DNA of 13,176 nucleotides from JAGPUQ01 sp036677085 (lineage in GTDB: Bacteria > Pseudomonadota > Gammaproteobacteria > Pseudomonadales > Porticoccaceae): NCBI GenBank assembly GCA_036677085.1, contig JAKFFI010000023.1, forward strand, positions 1 through 13,176, written 5' to 3'. Shown piece after piece: positions 1 to 6,973 of this stretch (positions are counted from its first letter, which is position 1; each line of letters opens with the position of its first letter). The notes beneath the pieces are model-generated. The model worked only from the letters and a program-made list of their open reading frames with translations. It was not told where the DNA came from and made no database searches. The position numbers and the translations under genes are program-made.

Positions 1-429
1 ATAGAAATGGCGGGCTGGATCGAGATCAATGTCGATATCATCAAAGGTGGCATGCAGAAATACGCGGTCACCAACCCGATCTTCCGCCCAAGTCCCCTCG
101 AGCCCAGGTACAACGACTACCTGATTTTTGAAGGTATTTCGGTCGACGAATCCGGCAAACAGCATTATCTGGATGCCCACGTGGCCTACCGCCGCGCCTG
201 CCTGAACGCCATCCAGTACCTGAAGCAATTCGGTTACACCGGCGAGCAGGCTTACGCGATTCTGGGCACGGCGCCCGTCGAGGGACATATCAGCGGCATC
301 GTCGATATTCCCAACGCTTGCGCTACTCTGTGGTTGCCTACCGGGATTTTCGACTTCGATATCCGGTTGACGCCTCAGGGGCCGATCCGGCAGAACTTCG
401 GCAGCATCGATCTCGCGGCGACGACCTGA
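1..429 (+). CDS. fmdA: Acetamidase/formamidase (FmdA family), C-terminal part
   Basis: This is the 3' end of a gene that enters from the left edge; the frame is open from base 1, so the ATG at base 7 is only an internal methionine. FmdA enzymes hydrolyse formamide or short aliphatic amides to the acid and ammonia in the cytoplasm. The visible part (about 142 residues) carries the typical C-terminal family segments: a PIFRPSPLEPRY stretch, FEGISVDESGKQ, the YLDAHVAYRRACLNAIQYL helix, GEQAYAILGTAPVEGHISGIVD and PNACATLWLP. FmdA proteins are usually about 400 residues, so roughly two thirds lies outside the window. An FmdB-type zinc-ribbon gene follows 88 bases downstream on the same strand, the arrangement known from Methylophilus methylotrophus, which supports the assignment. 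The exact amide substrate cannot be read from this fragment. Confidence 0.9.
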   Translation: MEMAGWIEINVDIIKGGMQKYAVTNPIFRPSPLEPRYNDYLIFEGISVDESGKQHYLDAHVAYRRACLNAIQYLKQFGYTGEQAYAILGTAPVEGHISGIVDIPNACATLWLPTGIFDFDIRLTPQGPIRQNFGSIDLAATT

Positions 430-517
430 GATTCGATCGGGGCCGCGCGCTGCGAACTGTCAACCACCGCGCGGCTGTGCTTCGTGGGATTGGATTCCGC
501 TGAGGAGTAGTGACCTT

Positions 518-808
518 ATGCCGCTGTATGAATACCACTGTGTCTGTGGCAATCGCATCGATCAACTGCGGGCGCTGGCCATCCGCGATGTCCCCGCCGA
601 CTGTGAGCGCTGCGGGGCGCTGGCCGCGCGCGCGGTATCAGTCCCGCGCCTGGCGGTCGTCGCGGCGACCACGCGCCTTGCCCATGAGCGCAACGAGCGC
701 AGCGCCCATGAACCGCAAAAGGTGACGCGCACGGCATCTCACCAGTCCTGCGCGACGAACAGTCAGCACAGCCACCATCGCGGGCGGCCCTGGATGCTGG
801 GGCACTGA
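518..808 (+). CDS. fmdB: FmdB-family zinc-ribbon protein
   Basis: A 96-residue protein beginning MPLYEYHCVCG, the hallmark N-terminus of the FmdB zinc-ribbon family. Four cysteines form the ribbon: C8-x-C10 and C29-x-x-C32. FmdB was described as a putative regulator of the formamidase gene fmdA in Methylophilus; many homologues are of unknown role. The start at 518 is preceded by GAGGAG about ten bases upstream, and the ribbon begins right at the N-terminus, so this start is firm. It lies 88 bases after fmdA on the same strand and is probably cotranscribed. The C-terminal part after about residue 55 is rich in His, Ser, Arg and Gln, has no recognisable fold and is probably disordered. Two further cysteines and histidines there are not part of the known ribbon. 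Confidence 0.85.
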   Translation: MPLYEYHCVCGNRIDQLRALAIRDVPADCERCGALAARAVSVPRLAVVAATTRLAHERNERSAHEPQKVTRTASHQSCATNSQHSHHRGRPWMLGH

Positions 809-881
809 TGGGTGTTGAAACGGGTATGCCGGGGAAAAGGGTATCCTCGCGTGCCGTGCCGTCGGCGATGAGGGAACCAAA

Positions 882-909
882 GAGGCCCGCCGCCAGGGGC
901 GGGCCCCTC
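882..909 (-). terminator. GC-rich hairpin, possible terminator of the ABM gene
   Basis: GAGGCCCGCC (882-891) and GGCGGGCCCCTC (898-909) are complementary apart from two unpaired C bases, giving a strong stem with a 6-base loop. Read on the minus strand it lies just after the stop codon of the ABM gene at 915 and is followed by a short, imperfect U-rich stretch (CTTTGGTT). On the plus strand the following bases are not U-rich. It therefore fits a weak intrinsic terminator for the minus-strand gene, though fmdB ends only about 75 bases away and could also use the stem. Confidence 0.4.
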
Positions 910-914
910 AGGGC

Positions 915-1205
915 TCAGGCTTTCTTGTCGAAATAACGGATCGAGGGCGGCGCGGCAACCCAGTTGGCCAACTGGCCGATCACGCCGGTCTCGGTGCGCC
1001 AGGCGAAGTATTTTTCATAGGCCTGACGGGACTCCCATTGTTCGATGGCGACGATCGTGGTGGGATCGTCCTGATCCTGATGGGCGTAAACCTCGATACA
1101 GCCCGGGTAGGTGCGCGTCGACGGCAGCAGCGCGCCGAGGCCTTCGAGCGTGTCCTTGACGCATTCGGGTTTGACTTTGAGTTCGAGCAATACGGTGCAG
1201 GCCAT
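915..1205 (-). CDS. Antibiotic biosynthesis monooxygenase (ABM) domain protein
   Basis: A 96-residue single-domain protein of the dimeric alpha-beta barrel (ABM, YgiN/quinol monooxygenase-like) type. Visible family features are the N-terminal strand TVLLELKVKPE, the middle TYPGCIEVYAHQDQDDPTTIVAIEQWES segment, and the following helix with AYEKYFAWR. Members of this fold act as cofactor-free oxygenases on quinones or polyketides, as haem-degrading enzymes, or have no known activity; the sequence does not decide between these. An AAGGAG Shine-Dalgarno sequence lies just upstream of the ATG at 1205. The gene lies 140 bases downstream of the methyltransferase gene on the same strand, but a good promoter in that gap suggests it can be transcribed on its own. 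Confidence 0.8.
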   Translation of the reverse strand: MACTVLLELKVKPECVKDTLEGLGALLPSTRTYPGCIEVYAHQDQDDPTTIVAIEQWESRQAYEKYFAWRTETGVIGQLANWVAAPPSIRYFDKKA

Positions 1206-1267
1206 GGGGTTCTCCTTCCGGTTTGTGGTGAGTTGTTGTAGTTAAGGGCCGCGCGTGCGGGCTCCGG

Positions 1268-1296
1268 ATACTAGGGCAACCCCGCCGCCGTGCCAA
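1268..1296 (-). promoter_or_regulatory. Predicted sigma-70 promoter of the ABM gene
   Basis: On the minus strand, TTGGCA (1291-1296, 5 of 6 consensus bases) and TAGTAT (1268-1273, 4 of 6) are separated by exactly 17 bases. Transcription would start near 1260, leaving a leader of about 55 bases before the ABM start at 1205. The -35 box falls inside a perfect inverted repeat (1292-1309). Confidence 0.55.
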
Positions 1297-1309
1297 GCGC
1301 GGGCTTGGC
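1292..1309. repeat. Perfect 7-bp inverted repeat overlapping the ABM -35 box
   Basis: GCCAAGC (1292-1298) and GCTTGGC (1303-1309) are perfect complements around a 4-base centre. The left arm covers most of the predicted -35 box of the ABM gene, a position typical of a repressor operator. It could instead be the stem of a weak terminator for the upstream methyltransferase, but no U-run follows it on the minus strand. Confidence 0.5.
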
Positions 1310-1345
1310 CGCTACCGGGTGCCGCGGTCGTTTTTCCGGAGCCTG

Positions 1346-1966
1346 TCAGGCGATCCGCGCCACGCCCCAATAGTTGTAACCGAACAGACGCGGCGTCGAG
1401 GGCAGGTACATTTTGTCGAGTTGCTCCATCGCAAAGCCGCTTTCCTCGATCAGCTCCGGGATCGGCCGGTTCAGGTTGCAGCCACCGGCGAATTTCTTCC
1501 ACACCGGGTTGATGCGGTCCTGCCACTTGCGCACTCCGGCGTCGGGCGCGCGACCGTGCTCGGTGAACACCAGCTTGCCGCCCGGCTTCAGCACCCGCCG
1601 CATCTGCCGCAGCGCGCCGTGCCAGTCGGGAATCGTACACAGGGTGTAGGTGAGCAGCACCGTATCCACACTGTTGTCGTCGAGGGGAATCCGTTCGCCG
1701 GGCAGGTCGATGAGCTTCACTTCGATGGGCGACTTCGCCAGGTTCGCCCGCGCCTTGGCGCGCATCGCCGCCGAAGGCTCCAGGCCCCACACGAACTCCA
1801 CCCTGGACTGATCGTAGAGCGCCAGATTGAGCGCCGATCCCATGCCCACCTCCAGCACCCGGCCCGTGCACAGGGGCACCACCTTCTTGCGCTGGTACAT
1901 GATGGGTTTGGTGCCGCAGGCGCAGTTGATAAAGGGCGCCAGAAACATTTTTTCGTAGAGGCTCAC
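1346..1966 (-). CDS. Class I SAM-dependent methyltransferase
   Basis: A 206-residue Methyltransf_11/UbiE-like small-molecule methyltransferase. SAM-binding motif I is RVLEVGMGSALNL (about residues 36-48), the acidic end of the second strand is VWGLEPS (59-65), and a DTVLLTYTLCTIPD segment (about 101-114) followed by MRRVLKPGGKLVFTEHG (122-138) matches motifs II-III. The start is GTG at 1966, preceded by AGAGAAG; relatives begin with the same short SLYEKMF-like segment, which favours it over the internal ATG seven codons on. The N-terminal CACGTKPI segment is shared by relatives I recall as uncharacterised methyltransferases, so the substrate is unknown. The upstream side faces a 433-base spacer and a divergent CoA-transferase gene. 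Confidence 0.85.
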   Translation of the reverse strand: MSLYEKMFLAPFINCACGTKPIMYQRKKVVPLCTGRVLEVGMGSALNLALYDQSRVEFVWGLEPSAAMRAKARANLAKSPIEVKLIDLPGERIPLDDNSVDTVLLTYTLCTIPDWHGALRQMRRVLKPGGKLVFTEHGRAPDAGVRKWQDRINPVWKKFAGGCNLNRPIPELIEESGFAMEQLDKMYLPSTPRLFGYNYWGVARIA

Positions 1967-2399
1967 GGGGCTTCTCTGAAGTGGATGAGTGAAAGTGGTT
2001 CGCCAACGCCGTCTTATCCCCCGGCACCGGAGGCTTTGTCAAGGGAGCATTCCGCGCGATAGAGGTTGAGGGTGGAGCATTGCGCAACCCCCGCGCGCAG
2101 CGGCATCGGACCCAGTCTTGAGCCAACACATCCCGGTGCCCTGTGATACTTTCTCACGGACCTACGTTATGGCGCCGCCCTCAGCGTGATAATGAGAGCA
2201 GCGCGCCATCGGGATAAGTCACGGCCGGCGCGGTGATGCAACCTGACAGGCAGGATCACTGACACCCGCGACGCACCGCCCTGCGGTCCCGCCAGCTGCG
2301 CATCCGACTTTCTGGTTTTGCGCCGATGGCGCGACGCGGGTTCTTTCCGAGCGAGCGTCTGATCGGGCGGCACGCATAACAATGTATCGAGGTGAAGCA
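1967..2399. other. 433-base divergent intergenic region
   Basis: This stretch separates the minus-strand methyltransferase from the plus-strand CoA-transferase and must carry promoters for both, yet I found no convincing -35/-10 pair. Open frames crossing it have no family features. Visible structure: a 12-base direct repeat with one mismatch (see 2044-2085); an 11-base inverted pair, CGCGCCATCGG at 2202-2212 and its complement at 2323-2333; a small GCGCC-gat-GGCGC hairpin at 2320-2332; and an isolated extended -10-like TGATAAT at 2187-2193 without a matching -35. Confidence 0.5.
2044..2085. repeat. Pair of 12-base direct repeats, 30-base period
   Basis: GGAGCATTCCGC (2044-2055) and GGAGCATTGCGC (2074-2085) match at 11 of 12 positions and are exactly 30 bases apart, close to three helical turns, so both copies face the same side of the DNA. 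They lie about 80-120 bases upstream of the methyltransferase start. A regulator-binding pair is possible; chance is also possible. Confidence 0.35.
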
Positions 2400-3527
2400 A
2401 TGCTGAGCGGACAACCCTTGCGCGACATCCGGGTGGTGGAACTGGGCCAGAATCTGGCGGCGCCCTTCGGCGCGCTTGTCCTCGCCGAACTTGGCGCCCG
2501 CGTGCTCAAGGTGGAAGCGCCCTCGGGCGACGACGCGCGTCACTACGGCGCCCGGGTGGGTGAGAAATCTTCCATCGCCTTCGAATCGGTCAACCGTGGC
2601 AAGGCGTCCATCACCCTGGATCTTGGCCGCGAGGGCGACCGCGACTGGTTGCGGGAGCACATCGCCGGTGACACCGATGTCTGTATCCAGAGCCTGCGGC
2701 CCGGGCGGGCGCGGGAGTTGGGCCTCGGCTCCGAAGACCTATTGGCGCGCAATCCGCGCCTGCTCTACTGCAACGTCGGCGCCTTCGGCGCGCAGGGTCC
2801 GCTGGCGAGCCAGCCCGGCTATGACCCGATGATGCAGGCGTTCAGCGGCATCATGAGCGTCACCGGCGAATACGACCGCCCGCCGTCGCGGGTCGGCGTG
2901 CCTCTGGTGGACTGGGGCACCGGCATGTGGCTCGCGCTCGCCGTGGTGGCGGCGCTGCGCGAGCGCGACCGCACCGGGCGCGGCGGGCTGGTGGACGTTT
3001 CGCTGCTCGAAACCGCGCTCTCCTTCATGAGTCTCAACATGGCCGCATGCCGGGTGACGGGCAAGGATCCCAGGCGCGCCGGCAGTGGCCTGCGCGGCGT
3101 CGCGCCCAACCGGGCCTACCGGACCGCCGACGGTCCCATCATGGTGTCGGCCCTGAACGACCGCCTGTTCGCCCGCCTCGCGCAAGTGCTCGGCCATCCG
3201 GAGTGGGCCCGGGAGCCGGATTTCGCCACCGCCACGGCGCGCGGCCAGCATCAGGACCGAGTGGATGCATTGCTGGAGGGCAGGTTCGCCACGCGCTCCC
3301 GCGCCGAATGGCTGAGCCTGCTGGAACAGGCGGGCGTGCCCTGCGCCCCCATCCACAGTGCCAGCGAGGCGCTGGCGCATCCCCAGGTCCAGGCGCTCGG
3401 CATGGTGGAGGAAGGCGGCGCCGGCGCCATGCCCCGGGTGCGGCTGCCACTGAGCTTCGACGGTGTGCGTCCCGCGGCGGGCGCGCCGGCACACGCGTTC
3501 GGGGAGTACGACAAAACGAGAGAATAG
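2400..3527 (+). CDS. CaiB/BaiF (class III) CoA-transferase
   Basis: A 375-residue class III CoA-transferase, which moves coenzyme A between carboxylic acids or acyl-CoAs in the cytoplasm. Features in order: LRDIRVVELGQNLAAPF (about 8-23), the LGARVLKVEAP segment (31-41), VNRGKASITLDL (64-75), the LQ-type nucleotide-binding region with YCNVGAFG (123-130), and the catalytic aspartate D171 in PLVDWGTGMW, which corresponds to Asp169 of formyl-CoA transferase; RTGRGGLVDVSLLE follows. The ATG at 2400 is chosen over the in-frame ATG at 2382 because GAGGTGA lies seven bases before it. The acyl substrate cannot be told from sequence. No acyl-CoA dehydrogenase, hydratase or ligase gene lies next to it, so the pathway is open. 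Confidence 0.88.
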   Translation: MLSGQPLRDIRVVELGQNLAAPFGALVLAELGARVLKVEAPSGDDARHYGARVGEKSSIAFESVNRGKASITLDLGREGDRDWLREHIAGDTDVCIQSLRPGRARELGLGSEDLLARNPRLLYCNVGAFGAQGPLASQPGYDPMMQAFSGIMSVTGEYDRPPSRVGVPLVDWGTGMWLALAVVAALRERDRTGRGGLVDVSLLETALSFMSLNMAACRVTGKDPRRAGSGLRGVAPNRAYRTADGPIMVSALNDRLFARLAQVLGHPEWAREPDFATATARGQHQDRVDALLEGRFATRSRAEWLSLLEQAGVPCAPIHSASEALAHPQVQALGMVEEGGAGAMPRVRLPLSFDGVRPAAGAPAHAFGEYDKTRE

Positions 3528-3540
3528 GTGCTTCTACCAT

Positions 3541-3580
3541 TCGGCAGGCCCATGGCTGAGGACTAACGGTAACCTGCCGA
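3541..3580. repeat. Perfect 8-bp inverted repeat after the CoA-transferase gene
   Basis: TCGGCAGG (3541-3548) and CCTGCCGA (3573-3580) are perfect complements separated by 24 bases, between the CoA-transferase stop and the rlmJ start. No U-run follows, so it is not a standard intrinsic terminator. A smaller CGGGA-ctta-TCCCG hairpin lies at 3617-3630. Either may be a transcript-end or regulatory element. Confidence 0.35.
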
Positions 3581-3693
3581 TCCCGTGCGCGGCGAGTCGC
3601 GGGTCCGACAAGGGGGCGGGACTTATCCCGACCGTCTCCAGTGGCGATGCTCTATGCTGTCGGGCCGCGAACTGTCTGCCGGAATCCAGTCCT

Positions 3694-4551
3694 TTGCTCA
3701 GCTACCGCCACATCTATCACGCCGGCAATTTCGCCGATGTGCTCAAGCACCTGGTGCTGGCGCAGGTGCTTCGCCATCTGATCGCCAAGGACAAGCCACT
3801 GTGCTATTTCGACACCCACGCGGGCAGCGGGAGTTATTCGTTGCAAAGCGTTGCCGCACTGCAGAACTGCGAATTCGATAGCGGCATCGGCAGGCTGTGG
3901 GAACGCGTCGACCTGCCGGATGCCGTTGCCGGCTATGTCGCGCTGGTGCGGGCAGCCAACCCCGGCGGTGCGCTGCACCAGTATCCGGGTTCGCCGTGGT
4001 TTGCCCGCCACCTGCTGCGGCAACGGGATCGCCTGCTGCTGTGCGAGCTGCATTCCGATGACTTCATGCGGCTGCGGCGTCATTGCGACGGCGACCGCCG
4101 TGTCCGTATCCGCGAGGCCGACGGTTTCCGCGAGCTGCTGGCGCTGCTGCCGCCTCCCGAGCGTCGCGGTCTGGCATTGATCGACCCGCCCTACGAAATC
4201 AAGACCGACTACCAGACGGTGGTGGATACCCTGATCGGGGCGCAGCGCCGCTTCGCCACCGGCGTCTACGCGCTCTGGTATCCGGTGGTGGAGCGCGAGC
4301 GCGTCCGGCTGCTGGAGCGGAAGGTAAGGGCCAGCGGAATCCGCTCTGTACAACTGTTCGAGCTGAGCGTGAAGCCGGACAGCATGGGCCACGGCATGAC
4401 CGGCAGCGGGATGCTGGTGGTCAATCCGCCCTGGACGTTGGCGGCGGAGATGGCGACGGCGTTGCCGTACCTTGCGGAAGTCCTGGGTGAACGGGATGGC
4501 AGCGGGCGCCCCCTCGGCGGCTATCGCATCGAAACCCTGGCGGGGGAATAG
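3694..4551 (+). CDS. rlmJ: 23S rRNA (adenine(2030)-N6)-methyltransferase RlmJ
   Basis: A 285-residue homologue of E. coli RlmJ (280 residues), which methylates A2030 in the peptidyl-transferase region of 23S rRNA using SAM. Alignment by eye is strong throughout: LSYRHIYHAGNFADVLKH at the N-terminus, FDTHAGSGSY (39-48), YPGSPWFARHLLR (97-109), the catalytic D164-P-P-Y167 motif followed by EIKTDYQ, RFATGVYALWYPV, and SGMLVVNPPW near the end. The start is TTG at 3694: it gives exactly the family N-terminus M-LSYRH, whereas the in-frame ATG at 3463 would run back into the CoA-transferase gene. Only a weak GGAA lies upstream of the TTG, consistent with low expression. It ends 18 bases before the convergent DUF1330 gene. 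Confidence 0.95.
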   Translation: MLSYRHIYHAGNFADVLKHLVLAQVLRHLIAKDKPLCYFDTHAGSGSYSLQSVAALQNCEFDSGIGRLWERVDLPDAVAGYVALVRAANPGGALHQYPGSPWFARHLLRQRDRLLLCELHSDDFMRLRRHCDGDRRVRIREADGFRELLALLPPPERRGLALIDPPYEIKTDYQTVVDTLIGAQRRFATGVYALWYPVVERERVRLLERKVRASGIRSVQLFELSVKPDSMGHGMTGSGMLVVNPPWTLAAEMATALPYLAEVLGERDGSGRPLGGYRIETLAGE

Positions 4552-4569
4552 CGGTCAGCGGGGCTCGCT

Positions 4570-4857
4570 CTACACCCCTTCCACCGCGATCATCCGCGAG
4601 CGCGTGGCACTCTGGCGCAGGGTGCGCGCGGCGCGGTATGCGGGGGAGTCGTGCCAGGCCCGGGCGCGGTCCAGGGAGTCGAATTCGAGAATCACCAGCC
4701 GTCCGGATTGCCAGCCGCCTTCAAGGCTGAGGGTGGCGCCGCCGCGCGCCACATAGCGCCCGCCGAAGGCGGCGACGGTCGCCGGTGCCAGGGTTTTGTA
4801 GCGCTCGTATTGCTGGGGATCGGTGATTTCGATATCCACGATGACGTAGGCAGGCAT
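4570..4857 (-). CDS. DUF1330 family protein
   Basis: A 95-residue protein of the DUF1330 family, which has a small dimeric alpha-beta barrel fold. Typical features are the start MPAYVIVDIEITDP, the helix with QYERYK, the central FGGRYVARGG, the W-containing GRLVILEFDSLDRARAWHDS segment, and PAYRAARTLRQ. The biochemical role of the family is unknown. An AAGGAG Shine-Dalgarno sequence lies six bases before the ATG. The gene converges on rlmJ (18-base gap) and is divergent from trpB. A TACAAT -10-like hexamer on the minus strand (4891-4896) could drive it, but no good -35 box accompanies it. Confidence 0.85.
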   Translation of the reverse strand: MPAYVIVDIEITDPQQYERYKTLAPATVAAFGGRYVARGGATLSLEGGWQSGRLVILEFDSLDRARAWHDSPAYRAARTLRQSATRSRMIAVEGV

Positions 4858-4944
4858 GCGGGCTCCTTACGCTGGGGTTCACGGTTGTTGATTGTAGGCC
4901 CCTTGGCTACCATGAGCGCCCCCTGCGCGACGGCCACTGCCTCC

Positions 4945-6195
4945 ATGTCCCTGTTCGATTTCGCCGCTGGCCGGGAAGGCTATTACGGCGCCTATGGCGG
5001 CTGTTTCCTGCCGGAGATTCTCACCTCCACCATCACCGAGCTGCGCGACTGCTTCCGCATCTGCAAGGCCGACCCGGCGTTCTGGGACGAGTTCGTCGAA
5101 GTGATGCGCACCTATTCCGGGCGCCCGACCCCGGTGACCTTCCTGGAAAACCTGTCGAACCAGCTCGGCGGCGCGCGCATTTACGTCAAGCGCGAGGATC
5201 TCAATCACACCGGCTCCCACAAGATCAACAATGTGATGGGCCAGGGGCTGCTGTGCAAACGCCTGGGCAAGACCCGCGTGATCGCCGAGACCGGCGCCGG
5301 TCAGCACGGCTTCGCCACCGCCACCATGGCGGCGCGCTTTGGCCTCAAGTGCAAGATTTACATGGGTGCGGTGGACGTCGCGCGCCAGCGGCCCAATGTG
5401 TTCTGGATGGAAAACCTGGGCGCCGAGGTGATGGCGGTGCAGGACGGCCAGCGCACCCTCAAGGACGCGATCAACGAATGCCTGCGCGACTGGGTGACCA
5501 ACATGGGCGACACCCACTATGTGCTGGGCACCGCCTGCGGGCCACATCCGTTCCCGGAGATGGTCAGCTATTTCCAGTCGATCATCGGGATCGAGGCGCG
5601 CGCGCAGATACTGACCGAGGCCGGCAAGCTGCCGGACCGGGTGTACGCCTGTGTCGGCGGCGGCTCCAATGCCATGGGCATTTTCCAGGGCTTTCTCGAT
5701 GACGCCGGCGTCGAACTGGTCGGCTGCGAGGCCGGCGGCTTCGGCCCCGGGTCCGGCGGCCACGCTTCGCGCCTCGCCTACAAGGATGCCAGCCTGGGTG
5801 TCGCTCAGGGTTACAAGACCTATTTCCTGCAGAACGACGACGGCAACATGCTGGAGACCCACTCGATTGCCGCCGGGCTCGACTACATCGGCGTGAACCC
5901 GATCCTGGTACACCTGTGGGATCAGGGCCGCGTGCGTTTCGAGGCCGCGACCGACGCCGAGGTGCGCGACGCGCTGCGCCTGGTGATGCGCACGGAGGGC
6001 CTGATTCCCGCGCTCGAAAGCACCCATGCCTTTGTGCGGGCGATTGCCGAGGCGCCCACCATGGGGCGCGACGAGGTGATCCTGATCAACCAGTCCGGAC
6101 GCGGCGACAAGGATATCTTCACGGTGGCGGATGCCATCGACGATCAGGCGTGGAAGGCGTTCATCCGCGCCAAGGCGGTCGACTATGGCGCTTGA
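4945..6195 (+). CDS. trpB: Tryptophan synthase beta subunit
   Basis: A PLP enzyme of about 416 residues that condenses indole with L-serine to make tryptophan. Key positions (from the ATG at 4945): GRPTPVTF (59-66), the PLP lysine K93 in NHTGSHKINN, the catalytic E115 in AETGAGQHG, DAINE (174-178), the phosphate-binding GGGSN (238-242), and SGRGDKD (384-390) near the C-terminus. An in-frame ATG at 4912 would add 11 residues; neither start has a clear Shine-Dalgarno sequence, and I prefer 4945 because it puts the GYYGAYGG motif at the usual distance from the N-terminus. A weak TTGTTG-17-TACCAT promoter ends just upstream. Local motifs depart from common proteobacterial TrpB (YYGAYGGCFLPEIL, the LAYKDASLGVAQGYKTYFLQ segment). 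The trpA gene overlaps its 3' end by 11 bases, so the two are translationally coupled. Confidence 0.93.
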   Translation: MSLFDFAAGREGYYGAYGGCFLPEILTSTITELRDCFRICKADPAFWDEFVEVMRTYSGRPTPVTFLENLSNQLGGARIYVKREDLNHTGSHKINNVMGQGLLCKRLGKTRVIAETGAGQHGFATATMAARFGLKCKIYMGAVDVARQRPNVFWMENLGAEVMAVQDGQRTLKDAINECLRDWVTNMGDTHYVLGTACGPHPFPEMVSYFQSIIGIEARAQILTEAGKLPDRVYACVGGGSNAMGIFQGFLDDAGVELVGCEAGGFGPGSGGHASRLAYKDASLGVAQGYKTYFLQNDDGNMLETHSIAAGLDYIGVNPILVHLWDQGRVRFEAATDAEVRDALRLVMRTEGLIPALESTHAFVRAIAEAPTMGRDEVILINQSGRGDKDIFTVADAIDDQAWKAFIRAKAVDYGA

Positions 6196-6973
6196 GCCGT
6201 ATCTGCGCGAGCGGCGGGCCCACAAGGACCTGCTGCTGATGACCCATGTGGTGTGCGGTTATCCCTCCTTCGAGGACAACTGGCGCGCGCTGGAAGTGAT
6301 GGCCGAGTTCGACGTCGATCTGGTGGAGCTGCAATTTCCGTTTTCCGAGCCTTCCGCCGATGGGCCGCTGTTCGCGCGCGCCAATCAGCGCGCCATCGAG
6401 CTTGGCGTTCACACCCGCGACTGTTTCGCTTTCATGGCGCGCGCCGCCGCCCGGTTTCCGTTCAAGCTGCTGATGATGGGTTACTACAACACCGTCTTCA
6501 AAATGGGCGAGGCCGCGTTTATCGAACAACTGGCAGCGGCCGGGGGAGCGGGCTTCATCGTGCCCGATCTGCCAGTGGAGGAAGCGGGCGAGCTGCACCG
6601 GCTGGCCGCGGTGGCGGATCTCGATCCCATCATTCTGATGACGCCGACCAACACCGATGCGCGGCTTGCGCGTCTGGGGCAGGCGGCGCGCGGTTTCGTC
6701 TACGCCGTCGCGCGCAAGGGCGTGACCGGCACCAAGACCGCGATGGACGAGGGTCTGGTCGGCTTTGTCGAGCGCTGCCGGCGCGCCACCGACCTGCCGC
6801 TGGGTATCGGTTTCGGGGTGAGCGGCAGGGACGATATCGACTTCCTGCGCGGTCGCGCCGATATCGCCATCATCGGCACCGCGGCACTCGCCGCCTGGGA
6901 GCGGGGTGGCGCGCCGGTGCTGCGGGAATTCTTTGCGGAGCTGCTGGATCGGACTCAGGCCAAGGGCGCGTAG
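6185..6973 (+). CDS. trpA: Tryptophan synthase alpha subunit (divergent type)
   Basis: A 262-residue TIM-barrel protein that cleaves indole-3-glycerol phosphate and channels indole to TrpB. The catalytic residues are present: E48 in LVELQFPFSEPSADGP and D59 eleven residues on (Glu49 and Asp60 in Salmonella). Other features are CGYPSFEDN (24-32), GYYNTVFKMG (99-108), IVPDLPVEE (125-133), YAVARKGVTGTKT (173-185) and the phosphate-binding end GFGVSGRDD and AIIGTAAL. The common forms would be LELGxPFSDPxADGP and SRxGVTG, so this belongs to a less usual TrpA branch. The ATG at 6185 lies within the last codons of trpB (11-base overlap); upstream in-frame methionines would run into trpB. The 3' end overlaps the convergent ald-like gene by 19 bases. 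Confidence 0.92.
   Translation: MALEPYLRERRAHKDLLLMTHVVCGYPSFEDNWRALEVMAEFDVDLVELQFPFSEPSADGPLFARANQRAIELGVHTRDCFAFMARAAARFPFKLLMMGYYNTVFKMGEAAFIEQLAAAGGAGFIVPDLPVEEAGELHRLAAVADLDPIILMTPTNTDARLARLGQAARGFVYAVARKGVTGTKTAMDEGLVGFVERCRRATDLPLGIGFGVSGRDDIDFLRGRADIAIIGTAALAAWERGGAPVLREFFAELLDRTQAKGA

Noticed and set aside
1242..2129. A 295-codon minus-strand open frame overlapping the methyltransferase.
   Set aside because: Different frame from the methyltransferase with its clear SAM motif; composition is Arg/Gly/Ala-rich as in GC-driven shadows.
2202..2333. An 11-base inverted pair (2202-2212 and 2323-2333) resembling ends of a mobile element.
   Set aside because: Only about 130 bases apart, no flanking target duplication and no transposase; probably chance in GC-rich DNA.
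2167..2400. Small minus-strand open frame in the spacer before the CoA-transferase.
   Set aside because: No Shine-Dalgarno sequence or family resemblance that I could see; Arg-rich composition suggests chance.
4879..6225. A 448-codon minus-strand open frame opposite trpB.
   Set aside because: Antisense shadow of a certain trpB gene; the translation is low-complexity His/Gly/Ala-rich with no recognisable domain.
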